Source: Bacteroidota bacterium | GTDB taxonomy: Bacteria; Bacteroidota; Bacteroidia; Flavobacteriales; Weeksellaceae | Assembly: GCA_018902795.1 (NCBI GenBank) | Contig: JAHIQD010000021.1 | Span: 82,582 to 146,581, forward strand | Length of the DNA: 64,000 bases | Reading direction: 5' to 3' | Shown here: positions 26,675 to 34,716 of the stretch, piece by piece | Layout of the letters: the number at the start of each line of letters is the position of its first letter | How positions within the stretch are numbered: position 1 is the first letter of the stretch | Position numbers and translations under genes: made by a program | Notes under the pieces: generated by a model | Seen by the model: the letters and a program-made list of their open reading frames with translations, nothing else | Databases searched by the model: none | Told to the model about the DNA's origin: nothing

Positions 26675-27298
26675 ATGGAAACGGTAAGGAAAAGCAATAC
26701 TGAGTTTGCGCACTGCTCGAAGGTGAACAAAGCCTTTAAGCTTGCTTTGCAGCCTTATCTGTCGGGTTGCAAAGACGGTACTTTTCACTCCAGGCTGATG
26801 CAGCTGTTTCTGAATATTAAGGACTGTGATTCAGTTTCTGAACGCGGGAGTCGTAAAGTAAGTGAGGGGATTGCGACCACTACCGGGCAACAGTTGGTGA
26901 AAGCCTTTGTTTTCACTCCTGAGCGGCCGCATCTCTTTGGTGGCCACTGTGAGTTTGAGTGGAATCCGCCTGTGTTTAAGGTCAGTGATTTTAACATTAG
27001 GGAAGCCCAATTCCCAAAGGAGGCTGATTGTATGGAGATCAGCGTCGGTTTGCTCCGCTTTGATTTTGAAACCCTCGCTCATGCGCATGTTTTTGCCGAT
27101 CCGTTGGTTATTGCACGCAATTTCCAGAAAGATGCTTTTACCATCCCATGTCCGGATATACCGCGAGGTGAGGGTATGCTTTTTTCTGCCGTGCGGGTTT
27201 CCTTTTACCAAACTGTTAACGGAGAAAGACATCTGGTGCCGGACACCGCGCATACCGGAGTCCGCATTATCTCTCTTTTGCATGCAGGTAAGGATTAA
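26675..27298 (+). CDS. Conserved-looking hypothetical protein, 207 residues
   Basis: I recognise no named domain. It starts with a basic segment, then a helical part (FAHCSKVNKAFKLALQPYL) and SRLMQLFLNIKDCDSV, then a beta-rich second half ending SFYQTVNGERHLVPD. No signal peptide or membrane helix is visible, suggesting a cytoplasmic protein. The style recalls multi-copy flavobacterial proteins of unknown function, but that is only a memory of pattern. It lies alone between pckA and the ssrA-inserted element, facing the same way as pckA, and is GC-richer than the element. Confidence 0.6.
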   Translation: METVRKSNTEFAHCSKVNKAFKLALQPYLSGCKDGTFHSRLMQLFLNIKDCDSVSERGSRKVSEGIATTTGQQLVKAFVFTPERPHLFGGHCEFEWNPPVFKVSDFNIREAQFPKEADCMEISVGLLRFDFETLAHAHVFADPLVIARNFQKDAFTIPCPDIPRGEGMLFSAVRVSFYQTVNGERHLVPDTAHTGVRIISLLHAGKD

Positions 27299-27544
27299 TT
27301 TTTCCATTACGCCATCAGCTGTCTGCATTCCATGGGTTCAAATAATTTTCTTTCAAAATTATATAATTATAGAGAATAGAATTAATACTATTTTAAGTTA
27401 AACTTTGTCTACTTATAATTAAAATGACAAAAAACTCCAGGAGACCGGCACGAATCCTTTTGTGTGGTCTTACACAAAGCTAATTTAAAAAAACGCGCAG
27501 CATATTTTTTAGATCCTCTGCAATTTTCAATGTTTTTTATAAAA

Positions 27545-27577
27545 GTCAAAGGAATGTCAAAGGAAAGTCAAAGGAAT
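27545..27577. repeat. Three tandem 11-bp GTCAAAGGAAW repeats
   Basis: Units 27545-27555, 27556-27566 and 27567-27577. They have the same unit length and copy number as the GTTTGCTAAAT arm-type repeats inside the island, but lie outside its left attachment site. Confidence 0.85.
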
Positions 27578-27620
27578 GTATAAGTAAGGTGAAAGCGCTA
27601 AATTATTTATAATATACCTT

Positions 27621-27662
27621 ATCGGGTATAAAAATTTAATTAGGCACTACATTATACCCGAT
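27621..27662. repeat. 11-bp inverted repeat ATCGGGTATAA / TTATACCCGAT
   Basis: Perfect arms at 27621-27631 and 27652-27662 with a 20-nt spacer. TATACC at 27613-27618 forms a second small dyad with the GGTATA of the left arm. Confidence 0.7.
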
Positions 27663-27710
27663 CGGGACTATCGACCATTGATATGGGGGACAATATGGGA
27701 ACAGAAGCAG

Positions 27711-27746
27711 GAAAAAAATAACCACCTGAAAAACAGATGGTTATTT
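27711..27746 (-). terminator. Displaced original ssrA terminator
   Basis: Stem 27716-27728 / 27734-27746, 12 of 13 pairs, loop AAAAA, with a run that reads T on the minus strand at 27711-27718. Its spacing to the attachment core equals that of the hairpin now serving ssrA at 35970-36000. Confidence 0.75.
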
Positions 27747-27753
27747 AAAATAA

Positions 27754-27769
27754 TGTGGAGTTGGAGGGA
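27754..27769. other. Left attachment site (attL core)
   Basis: 16-bp copy of the ssrA 3' end, identical to 36012-36027; beyond it the sequence diverges from tmRNA (C where the T-arm has T). Confidence 0.85.
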
Positions 27770-27907
27770 CTATAAACCCTTATTTATCCTTAATTCAACC
27801 GATAAAAGTAATTTTACTTAAATTTCATAAATCCTTTATATATTGGTGTTTTGAATGATGTTTTATAACTATGAGGTTTTAAATGAATTAAAATAGATTA
27901 AGAAAAG

Positions 27908-27940
27908 GTTTGCTAAATGTTTGCTAAATGTTTGCTAACT
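27908..27940. repeat. Three 11-bp arm-type repeats (left end)
   Basis: GTTTGCTAAAT at 27908-27918 and 27919-27929, and a variant GTTTGCTAACT at 27930-27940. Likely integrase or excisionase binding sites; the third also supplies the -33 element of the integrase promoter. Confidence 0.8.
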
Positions 27941-27961
27941 TAATTTAAAGTTGTAAATTTG
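27931..27961 (+). promoter_or_regulatory. Integrase promoter
   Basis: TTTG (27931-27934), 19 nt, TAAATTTG (27954-27961, exact). The start codon is 28 nt on. Overlap with the arm-type repeats suggests autoregulation. Confidence 0.75.
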
Positions 27962-27989
27962 AATTGTTCAACCTTACAACCTTACTAAA

Positions 27990-29318
27990 ATGGCAACCGT
28001 TAAATTTCTTATTCAGTCCAAAAACCCCAATGCAAATATTTTCTGTTATTTTTCTGCAGGACGGGGGCAATTCTACAAACGCAAAACCCGGGAAACCATA
28101 AACCCGGAACACTGGAACCCAAAGACTGGGAAACCTAAAAACATTCAGTCTGCACATAAAACCACCTTAAAACATATTGAAGAGGTTAAAAAACACCTTT
28201 CCGAAATTGAAAGTTTTATTTTGGAGCAGTACCGGAAACGGGACGATAACGAAATGATTAACGGGATTTGGTTAGATGAGATAATAAACGCCTATTATTC
28301 CGGAGGGCGTCGTTTGGTTCAGTTGGACTATTTGGATAACTATTTAGACTATTATAAAACCGATGTTTTGCCGTTCCGCAAAAACCGGGGCAAAAGAATT
28401 GCAGACGCCACTACCAAAAAACAAATTACCATTATTGGTAAGATTAAAGACTTTATAAAATCCCAAAACAGACGGTTAAAAGTATCTGACTGGGACGTAT
28501 CAGTATCAAATAAGTTTGAGTTGTTTTTAGAGGGTCAGGGAATAGCCAAAGGGACAATAGGGCGTTATATCAAATATCCCAAAACCATTATTAACCACGC
28601 CAAAACCTTAAATATTGAAGTCAATAAAAATATTGATGAAATTAAAGGTTATACGACCGAAACGCCTACTATATTTATTACCGAAAAGGAACTGCAGGAC
28701 ATACAGAAATTAACTTTTTTGGAACCTCAACTGCAGACCGCCAAAGACTGGTTAATTATTGGTTTTTATACCGGGCAAAGGGCGTCCGACTTACTTACAA
28801 TGACGCCTAAAATGTTTACCAATATAGACGGGAATACGTTTATTACTCTGCACCAACAAAAGACCAAAAACGGGGTTTTAATTCCTTTACACGATGAGGT
28901 AAAAAAGATAATTGATAAAAGAAACGGGCAATTTCCCCCGGTGTTTTCTGATAATATAGAGAGTGCAAAAACAATCTTTAATAAACACCTAAGGACAATA
29001 GCAAAAAAGGCTCAAATTAACCGGTTGGAATTTGGCAAAAAGTACGATGACGAAACCAAAAGATTTATTTACGGGAAATATCCTTTACACGAAATAATTT
29101 CGTCCCACGTCTGCAGACGGAGTTTTGCAACCCACAATTATATAAAAGTCCCCACCCCGATAATAATGGCAGTTACCGGACATAAGACTGAAAAGGAATT
29201 TCTTAATTATATTGGTAAGGATTTTAACGACCAATCAAAAGAGATACTGCAATACTGGAAAACCGCCCAACAGCAACCGGAGCCGGAAACCTCAACTCAA
29301 ACTAAAACCGCAAACTAA
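27990..29318 (+). CDS. Tyrosine recombinase / site-specific integrase
   Basis: Catalyses site-specific insertion and excision of the element. At 442 residues it has the build of Bacteroidetes integrases: an N-terminal Arm-binding domain with GRGQFYKRKTRETINPEHWN, a SAM-like core-binding domain (about 110-210) and a C-terminal catalytic domain. Catalytic residues can be assigned: Arg in YTGQRASDL (about 265), His-x-x-Arg in SHVCRRSFATH (about 373-376), His in VTGHKTEKEF (about 397) and the nucleophile Tyr in LNYIGK (about 406). It lies directly inside the left attachment site with its own promoter, the standard position. It appears intact. Confidence 0.95.
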   Translation: MATVKFLIQSKNPNANIFCYFSAGRGQFYKRKTRETINPEHWNPKTGKPKNIQSAHKTTLKHIEEVKKHLSEIESFILEQYRKRDDNEMINGIWLDEIINAYYSGGRRLVQLDYLDNYLDYYKTDVLPFRKNRGKRIADATTKKQITIIGKIKDFIKSQNRRLKVSDWDVSVSNKFELFLEGQGIAKGTIGRYIKYPKTIINHAKTLNIEVNKNIDEIKGYTTETPTIFITEKELQDIQKLTFLEPQLQTAKDWLIIGFYTGQRASDLLTMTPKMFTNIDGNTFITLHQQKTKNGVLIPLHDEVKKIIDKRNGQFPPVFSDNIESAKTIFNKHLRTIAKKAQINRLEFGKKYDDETKRFIYGKYPLHEIISSHVCRRSFATHNYIKVPTPIIMAVTGHKTEKEFLNYIGKDFNDQSKEILQYWKTAQQQPEPETSTQTKTAN

Positions 29319-29370
29319 TTATTTATAAAAGTGCTAATTTGCATATTTATAAAACCGTTCAACCTTACAT

Positions 29371-31506
29371 ATGGAAATCGATATTTTCAGTATTATTAAT
29401 TTTCAGTTTCTTAATCATCAATTTTCAGGAATTAGACGAACCACCAAAAATACTGGTAGTATTAAATCCGCCTATCCTGAAAATTATATTTCGGCAGAAA
29501 TCGAAAAAATTGATAATTATTTCAATACTCTAAATAGTATTCATTTCAATTTTGAAGAATATTTAACACCTTTATATGTTCACTTTATTGAAATTTATAC
29601 CCTCGAAAAAATTGCTAATAATCTTTATTCCATAGAAAAAAGGAGGAATAAATATCTCTCAATTGAGAAGTTTAAAGAAAGAGTTTTAGGAAATTTAAAA
29701 TATCAATTAAATTATTTTTTCAATGACAAAGAATTTAAAACTCTTCAATGGATAAATGATGACTGTTATTATATTCGAGAAAGAATTGATGTAGATAATA
29801 GAACGGTATTATCGCATCAAAAAATATTAATTTTTGACAAAAATCTTAGCGATGAAACTCTCATTCAGGACTATTTTGATGCACTTTTAAAGTTTATTGA
29901 TACTTTCAAACCAACAGAAACAATTGCCTCAACATTCTTAAAAAAAATACCCCCTTCCAAACGGTATTTCAATTCTTTCTATTATTCGTATTCTAACTTT
30001 ATTTCCAATTATGAAGAAATCTATAAAGAGTGGTTAGTAGACCACCCCGAAGGTTATGAATTAAAGTTTATTGAAGACATTTATTATTTAAGTAATTTAA
30101 GATTTGTAAAAGATGAGGTTTTAAAAGGAAATGAAAATTTTCTGAATTTAGAATTTATACCAATTTTTAAAAAAAATCATATAATTTATGTTGCATTATT
30201 TGAGTTTGCAGAGTTTATTACGGAAAAAATAAAAAACCATAAAAAAAAGTTTAATATAACATTTACTAATAAAGACTTTGATTATAATGAAGTATCAAAA
30301 AATCAGGATAGAAGATTAGAATTATCTTATGAAGTCTATGAACTGAGAGGTGGTAAATTTGATTTTTTCGATTTTGCGGGAAATACATATATATACAGTA
30401 ATCTATGTGAAGGGAATGAAACTTTTATAGAGAGAAATACATTGATAGATTTGAGCTCCATTTTAAAGCCTTTCTATTTAAATAATGATAATTTTGAGGT
30501 AATGATAGATTTATCTTCGACTATAAATTATCAACATTCTGTTATAAAAATAAATGATTTTTTACAGAAAAGAATATCATTTTTAAACAAAACCAATAAT
30601 CAGTTTGAGCACAAATTTAATTTTGAAAATATTAATAAAGGAACACACAATCCTTTTAAGGAAAGTGATTATAACAAAGAGAATTTAACCTTTAATATTA
30701 CACACTATTTTGATTTGTTAAATGAGATTAAAAATTTGTTATGTCCTATTCAATCTAAAAAAGATTTAGAATTTGTCGTAAAAAACTCGAAACAAATTTT
30801 CAATTTGGACGAAATTTTGAAACTCGCCAATATTGAAAGATACTTTGTTTTATATAATCAAATTCAAGATAGAAAAGATAGACTTCCATTTATCAAAAAT
30901 ATTTATTCTTACTTTTCGCAAATTAAAACTTCTTGGGAATTTTATTATAATGATGAGGTTTTTAAGGGAGCAAAGGACTTTAATTTATTTTGGAACGAAT
31001 CAATATTCAAAAATTTAATTTATCAAATTTCTAACACTATTAAAAGTATAGATGATTTTTTAGTTATTATTAAAAATGATTTGGAAAATGAGTCTAACGG
31101 CTATAATAAACAGATGCGTAATCACATCCCTGAACAAAATTTTACCGAACCTGAAACAATTGAGCAGACAAAAATAAAAGTTGAAATGATTGTTCTAAAA
31201 GAACTGGGAATAATAGATTTATTTAAAAAATCCCAAAAACTCACAAATTCCGAAACTGCACGACGAATAGTCTATATTTTAAACGATAAACTAAAAAATG
31301 CAAATACTAAAAATCCTCAAAATTACATTGAGAATATCCTGACAGCAATCGCAAACGGTACACCTGAAATAAACACCGACAAAACGCCTTATAAAAAACA
31401 AAATATTAAAGATGCCTTAATATCCCTTAATAGTATGGGATTAAGTATTGACGATACAACTTATTTGAAAGTTTTAAAAAATACTCACCCTAACTTATTT
31501 GAGTAA
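29371..31506 (+). CDS. Large hypothetical island protein, 711 residues
   Basis: I do not recognise a family. The protein is rich in Asn, Lys, Ile, Phe and Tyr, lacks a signal peptide or clear membrane helix and is probably cytoplasmic. The N-terminal 300 residues look helical (VHFIEIYTLEKIANNLYSIEKRR), the middle has a more beta-like region (SYEVYELRGGKFDFFDFAG), and the C-terminus is helical with repeated SETARRIVYILNDKL-type segments. Low GC contrasts with the chromosome. The start codon at 29371 sits just after GTTCAACCTTAC, a sequence also found before the integrase. As the largest non-mobility gene of the island it may be a cargo function, possibly phage-related, but nothing in the sequence proves this. 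Confidence 0.7.
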   Translation: MEIDIFSIINFQFLNHQFSGIRRTTKNTGSIKSAYPENYISAEIEKIDNYFNTLNSIHFNFEEYLTPLYVHFIEIYTLEKIANNLYSIEKRRNKYLSIEKFKERVLGNLKYQLNYFFNDKEFKTLQWINDDCYYIRERIDVDNRTVLSHQKILIFDKNLSDETLIQDYFDALLKFIDTFKPTETIASTFLKKIPPSKRYFNSFYYSYSNFISNYEEIYKEWLVDHPEGYELKFIEDIYYLSNLRFVKDEVLKGNENFLNLEFIPIFKKNHIIYVALFEFAEFITEKIKNHKKKFNITFTNKDFDYNEVSKNQDRRLELSYEVYELRGGKFDFFDFAGNTYIYSNLCEGNETFIERNTLIDLSSILKPFYLNNDNFEVMIDLSSTINYQHSVIKINDFLQKRISFLNKTNNQFEHKFNFENINKGTHNPFKESDYNKENLTFNITHYFDLLNEIKNLLCPIQSKKDLEFVVKNSKQIFNLDEILKLANIERYFVLYNQIQDRKDRLPFIKNIYSYFSQIKTSWEFYYNDEVFKGAKDFNLFWNESIFKNLIYQISNTIKSIDDFLVIIKNDLENESNGYNKQMRNHIPEQNFTEPETIEQTKIKVEMIVLKELGIIDLFKKSQKLTNSETARRIVYILNDKLKNANTKNPQNYIENILTAIANGTPEINTDKTPYKKQNIKDALISLNSMGLSIDDTTYLKVLKNTHPNLFE

Positions 31507-31510
31507 AAAA

Positions 31511-31545
31511 TAACAGTTATAGCAACTGTTACCAAACTGTTACCG
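31511..31545. promoter_or_regulatory. Dyad plus tandem repeat upstream of the HTH gene
   Basis: TAACAGTT (31511-31518) and AACTGTTA (31524-31531) form a perfect 8-bp inverted repeat; AACTGTTACC is then repeated in tandem at 31524 and 31535 with an 11-bp period. Probable protein-binding site. Confidence 0.6.
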
Positions 31546-31549
31546 CAAA

Positions 31550-31580
31550 TTTTGCACTATTAATTTAAAATTGTGCAAAA
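31550..31580. promoter_or_regulatory. Inverted repeat TTTTGCAC / GTGCAAAA abutting the HTH start
   Basis: Perfect 8-bp arms at 31550-31557 and 31573-31580; the right arm ends one base before the ATG at 31581. It could be an operator for the HTH protein itself. Confidence 0.6.
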
Positions 31581-31859
31581 ATGGAAACAATCAATTTCGT
31601 CGGCATTACGCCCGATAATTTTCTAAATGAGTTGGTAAGTAAAGTTAAAACCGCCTTACTTTCCGACCTCGAAAAGTCTTTAAAAGACAATGAGCCAAAC
31701 CGCTATTATACAGCGGAACAAATCTGCGAACGGTTCAGCATTACAAAACCAACAATTCACGAATACCGAAAACGTAACATTATCAAAAGTTACAAACTTG
31801 GTTCCCGGGTTTATTACCGTTTAGATGAGATAGAAAACGCAATGATTATTAACCATTAA
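31581..31859 (+). CDS. Helix-turn-helix protein, excisionase/MerR-like (Xis candidate)
   Basis: Small DNA-binding protein of 92 residues. An N-terminal amphipathic segment is followed by a HTH_17-type domain, YTAEQICERFSITKPTIHEYRKRN, then KSYKLGSRVYYRLDEIENAM. Such proteins in Bacteroidetes elements act as excisionases or as regulators of element genes; in this island it is the only candidate directionality factor. Palindromes directly upstream (31511-31580) fit autoregulation. It is followed 11 nt later by another small gene. Confidence 0.85.
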   Translation: METINFVGITPDNFLNELVSKVKTALLSDLEKSLKDNEPNRYYTAEQICERFSITKPTIHEYRKRNIIKSYKLGSRVYYRLDEIENAMIINH

Positions 31860-31870
31860 TATTTATTGCG

Positions 31871-32269
31871 ATGTTCACACCTGACAATTATAAACTGATT
31901 TACAGAATTGACACTGTAAAAAAGACGTTCCGGCAATATCTTTTAATATCTGCAGACCGCCGCGGATTTTTGCCGGAGTTAATCCGTACCGAAAAAAACA
32001 ACGGTTTTAATTCCATTACCGGAGCCGAAAACCTTTTAAGAATACGGAACGCCAACAACTGGACTAAATGCAATTTAACAGGATTAAGACCGACGGAAAC
32101 CCGTAATTTCTATTATTCAGATTTGCCCGTTAATGGCGTTAAATCGTTAATAGTGGTATTTATACCCGATGACTGGGATTCGGTAGTTTTAAGGGTCTGT
32201 AAACAATTTTACCCCCATACCCCGGCAGACCGCCAACGTATCATAAACGAAATTATAAGAACATTTTAG
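31871..32269 (+). CDS. Hypothetical island protein, 132 residues
   Basis: Unrecognised soluble protein with no signal peptide. Notable segments are RQYLLISADRRGF, NLTGLRPTETRNFYYSDLP and VVFIPDDWDSVVLRVCKQFYP near the C-terminus. It starts 11 nt after the HTH gene and precedes the putative replication gene, so it probably belongs to the element's core module. No function can be assigned. Confidence 0.65.
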   Translation: MFTPDNYKLIYRIDTVKKTFRQYLLISADRRGFLPELIRTEKNNGFNSITGAENLLRIRNANNWTKCNLTGLRPTETRNFYYSDLPVNGVKSLIVVFIPDDWDSVVLRVCKQFYPHTPADRQRIINEIIRTF

Positions 32270-32277
32270 AGCCAAAA

Positions 32278-32306
32278 AAAGGGAGTGCAAAAGCGCATTC
32301 CCTTAA
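32278..32306. other. Hairpin upstream of putative Rep gene
   Basis: AAGGGAGTGC pairs with GCATTCCCTT (10 bp with one G-T). A run of A precedes it, and no T run follows on the plus strand, so it is not a plus-strand terminator. A replication origin or regulatory hairpin is possible given the next gene. Confidence 0.4.
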
Positions 32307-32361
32307 AGGTGTTCAATCCTTACAATCTATAAACTGACTGCAGAGCAAAGATAAAAAAATA

Positions 32362-33672
32362 ATGCTGGATAATATTAAACTTTCCACTAAAGACCAAAGT
32401 ATAATAAACCGACTTGCAGAAATGCCGGGATTTACCCCGTACCGCCACCGGAATAATAATTTCGCTGGGTTCTGCAGATACGGAAATTTGATGAGGTTCG
32501 ATTTTAGGAAAAGTTTTGATAACGGAATATTTGCAGGTTTTCATCATTTGGAAATTTCAATAAGTCCGCATTATCATTATAACAACTATCTGCACAATGG
32601 TAACGATTTTACGCCCCAACAATGCATTAAAACGCTAAAAGAGATACTGCAATATATTGCAATAAAACCGGACGAATATGACGCCTTAAAAGTGGTTAAT
32701 ATTGAGTTTGGTTTAAACATAATACCGGAAACCAATATTCAGCACCTCATCAATAATATTTTATACTATAAAAAAACGCCTTTCATAATACCGGAACCCA
32801 AAAACGAATTTTCAAAACGTACTGATAATACCAAATACAAATATTTAAAGGCATACGCCAAAGGTTTACAGTTTTCAGACAGTCCACAGTTTGGAATTAA
32901 TCTAAATACTTTCCGTTTTGAAGTGAAGAGCAAAAAGAGTTTTAATATTGAAAGGTATGGTATTTATAATGTTACCGATTTACTCAAATTTGAGATTTAC
33001 CAACGTTTAGGGCAGGAACTTTTGAACGAATGGGACAACGTTTTATTAACCAACTTAACGCCTGATTTTAGCACTTTAAAACCGGAGGAAATGCAATATA
33101 TCCAAAGGGCAAATAAAACGGATTTTTGGAAAGGTTTAACCGATGCACCACGAAATAAATTCAGCAATGAGAAAAGAAAATATTATAAAATATTGAAAGG
33201 AAAAAACAATCTGCACACCCAACTAAAGGGGCAGTTTGTAGATAAGATTTTGTTTTTGTCTGAAAGTGCAAATTTACCACAGCGAACCCCGATAAAAACA
33301 ACAATTCCCGTTTTTATAGAAACACCACTAAAAGAGATAAAGGGACAATATGCACCACCGGAACAATTAAACAGAGTTTGTTTAGTAACTGGTTTAGATA
33401 TTTCGATGCAAAAAAAGACCTCAAAATATTTGTGTTCCGCTGGTCTGAAATATTACAAAGAAAACGAACCGGAAACATACCAAAGACTAAAGGAAAAATT
33501 TTTGACCCGGGAAAAATGGAGTTTAGATTTTACGGAGCAGTTTTATTTCATATCGCATAATATTAGGAACACCAAAACAAACCCAAACCACAACCCCCGG
33601 AACAGCCGGAAACGGTTTGAAATAAGAAATTACCCACCTGACCACCTGCAGTTTAAATTTAATACTATATAA
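32362..33672 (+). CDS. Putative phage/plasmid-type replication initiator, 436 residues
   Basis: No domain is beyond doubt, but the order FHHLEISISPHYHY (about 60-73), KVVNIEFGLNI (about 112), KYKYLKAYAKG (about 155) and NTFRFEVKSKKSFNIERYGI (about 175-195) followed by a helical TDLLKFEIYQRLGQEL resembles the layout of Phage_CRI-type (gpII/X) initiators, which start rolling-circle replication. The catalytic tyrosine cannot be assigned. A basic C-terminal part ends in NPRNSRKRFEIRN. It starts downstream of a hairpin and ends 2 nt before the next gene. Alternatives are a relaxase-like or entirely different DNA-binding protein. Confidence 0.5.
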   Translation: MLDNIKLSTKDQSIINRLAEMPGFTPYRHRNNNFAGFCRYGNLMRFDFRKSFDNGIFAGFHHLEISISPHYHYNNYLHNGNDFTPQQCIKTLKEILQYIAIKPDEYDALKVVNIEFGLNIIPETNIQHLINNILYYKKTPFIIPEPKNEFSKRTDNTKYKYLKAYAKGLQFSDSPQFGINLNTFRFEVKSKKSFNIERYGIYNVTDLLKFEIYQRLGQELLNEWDNVLLTNLTPDFSTLKPEEMQYIQRANKTDFWKGLTDAPRNKFSNEKRKYYKILKGKNNLHTQLKGQFVDKILFLSESANLPQRTPIKTTIPVFIETPLKEIKGQYAPPEQLNRVCLVTGLDISMQKKTSKYLCSAGLKYYKENEPETYQRLKEKFLTREKWSLDFTEQFYFISHNIRNTKTNPNHNPRNSRKRFEIRNYPPDHLQFKFNTI

Positions 33673-33674
33673 CT

Positions 33675-33908
33675 ATGCAAGACGAAAAAACCAGCGGAAT
33701 CCGGGAACGGTTCCAAAGTATCTTAAATGAAAATTTAGAGCAATTAACAAAGGATTTGCAGACGCTGGAACCAAAGGACAGAATTAAATTTTTGTTGGAT
33801 ATTTCCCGGTTTGTTTTACCCACGCTAAAAAGTATTGAGAGCAAAGAAAGTCTGACCGTAGAACAGCCTTTTTTTGATATAACAACAATTTACAGAAAGA
33901 AAGATTAA
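33675..33908 (+). CDS. Small hypothetical island protein, 77 residues
   Basis: Short acidic helical protein (GIRERFQSILNENLEQLTKD, LEPKDRIKFLLDISRFVLP). The pattern of a helix, an LEPKxR turn and a Phe-Val-Leu-Pro end is familiar from small proteins in Bacteroidetes integrative elements, without known role; some resemble small terminase-like subunits. It is translationally close (2 nt) to the preceding putative Rep gene. Confidence 0.65.
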   Translation: MQDEKTSGIRERFQSILNENLEQLTKDLQTLEPKDRIKFLLDISRFVLPTLKSIESKESLTVEQPFFDITTIYRKKD

Positions 33909-33964
33909 AAAGTAACATTCCCTAATAATTTAGGTTTGAGTATATTTGAGTAAACAATAAAAAT

Positions 33965-34696
33965 ATGTTTGCAGACTTTTATAAAACAGATAAGAATAAA
34001 TTAGATAAAAAATATTCTCAATATAGTTTATCGATGTGTCCACATTGTGGAATGGTTCCCAAGGAAATAAATACAAAAAAATTCAAATGCACCAACTGTA
34101 ATGAGTTTGTTTTCGTAAAGAAAATTAATTACAAATATTATTTCTTGACAGAATCACAAAACAAGGAAGTTGGTGAAATGCGAAAATTTGATGCATTAAA
34201 AGAAAAATATTTTAACTTATTAGTAAATAACGGATATGCGCAGAATCAATTAGATAACGATTTTGAAAGAAACAAAATAACTTCGATTGAACAATTAAAA
34301 GATTTTATTTGGTCGTCATTTAATAATATGGTTACTGCAAATTCCAATGACTTTTCGGCTCAAAGTTTAATATATTTTGCGATGGCTACATATTGCGCAA
34401 ATGAAAGAGATGGAAACAATGTTTATGATTTTCAAAAACTTGCATTTGATTACCAACTTGAAGGATTTTTGAAGGGATTGAGTACTGATAATTCATTAAC
34501 CTACGAAGTGATAATAATTTCTGCCCCTACGAATCCGGAATGCTACAAAGACAATTCACGTATATTGTCTGTGAATGATGCTGTAACCAAACAGATACTA
34601 CCGCATAAAGTTGAGGGAAACAAACACGGGTGTTGTTGTACTTATGGTTTTAAGGCGAAAAGAGATGGTGATGGCAATTTAATATGGAATGATTAA
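33965..34696 (+). CDS. Zinc-ribbon hypothetical protein, 243 residues
   Basis: Residues about 22-50 carry a clear treble-Cys zinc ribbon, CPHCG then CTNCN. The middle is helical (about 65-160). The C-terminus has NPECYKDNSRILSVNDA and a closing GCCCTYGF cluster; the C-x(n)-CxC layout recalls the C-terminal motif of MuF-like minor head proteins, but the rest does not fit, so I give no function. No signal peptide is present. AT-rich codon use suggests recent acquisition as cargo of the island. Confidence 0.65.
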   Translation: MFADFYKTDKNKLDKKYSQYSLSMCPHCGMVPKEINTKKFKCTNCNEFVFVKKINYKYYFLTESQNKEVGEMRKFDALKEKYFNLLVNNGYAQNQLDNDFERNKITSIEQLKDFIWSSFNNMVTANSNDFSAQSLIYFAMATYCANERDGNNVYDFQKLAFDYQLEGFLKGLSTDNSLTYEVIIISAPTNPECYKDNSRILSVNDAVTKQILPHKVEGNKHGCCCTYGFKAKRDGDGNLIWND

Positions 34697-34716
34697 TGAT
34701 TTTTTAGAAAGTAAAT

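Larger units (their letters stand above)
27299..27753. other. Non-coding left flank of the ssrA island
   Basis: No gene. It contains an imperfect hairpin (27457-27479, TTTGTGT/ACACAAA), three 11-bp repeats (27545-27577), interlaced dyads built on TATACC/GGTATA (27613-27662) and a hairpin that matches the ssrA terminator (27711-27746). Confidence 0.6.

Noticed and set aside
26831..27401. Alternative ORFs (164-165 codons) overlapping the 207-residue gene on both strands
   Set aside because: The 207-codon frame has a more natural composition and start; the others lack protein-like character. Certainty is moderate.
27545..27577. CRISPR array
   Set aside because: Three 11-bp units without spacers; too short and no cas genes anywhere in the window.
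29371..31506. RteC-type regulator
   Set aside because: A short stretch near the N-terminus (YFFNDKEF) is faintly similar, but length and the rest do not fit.
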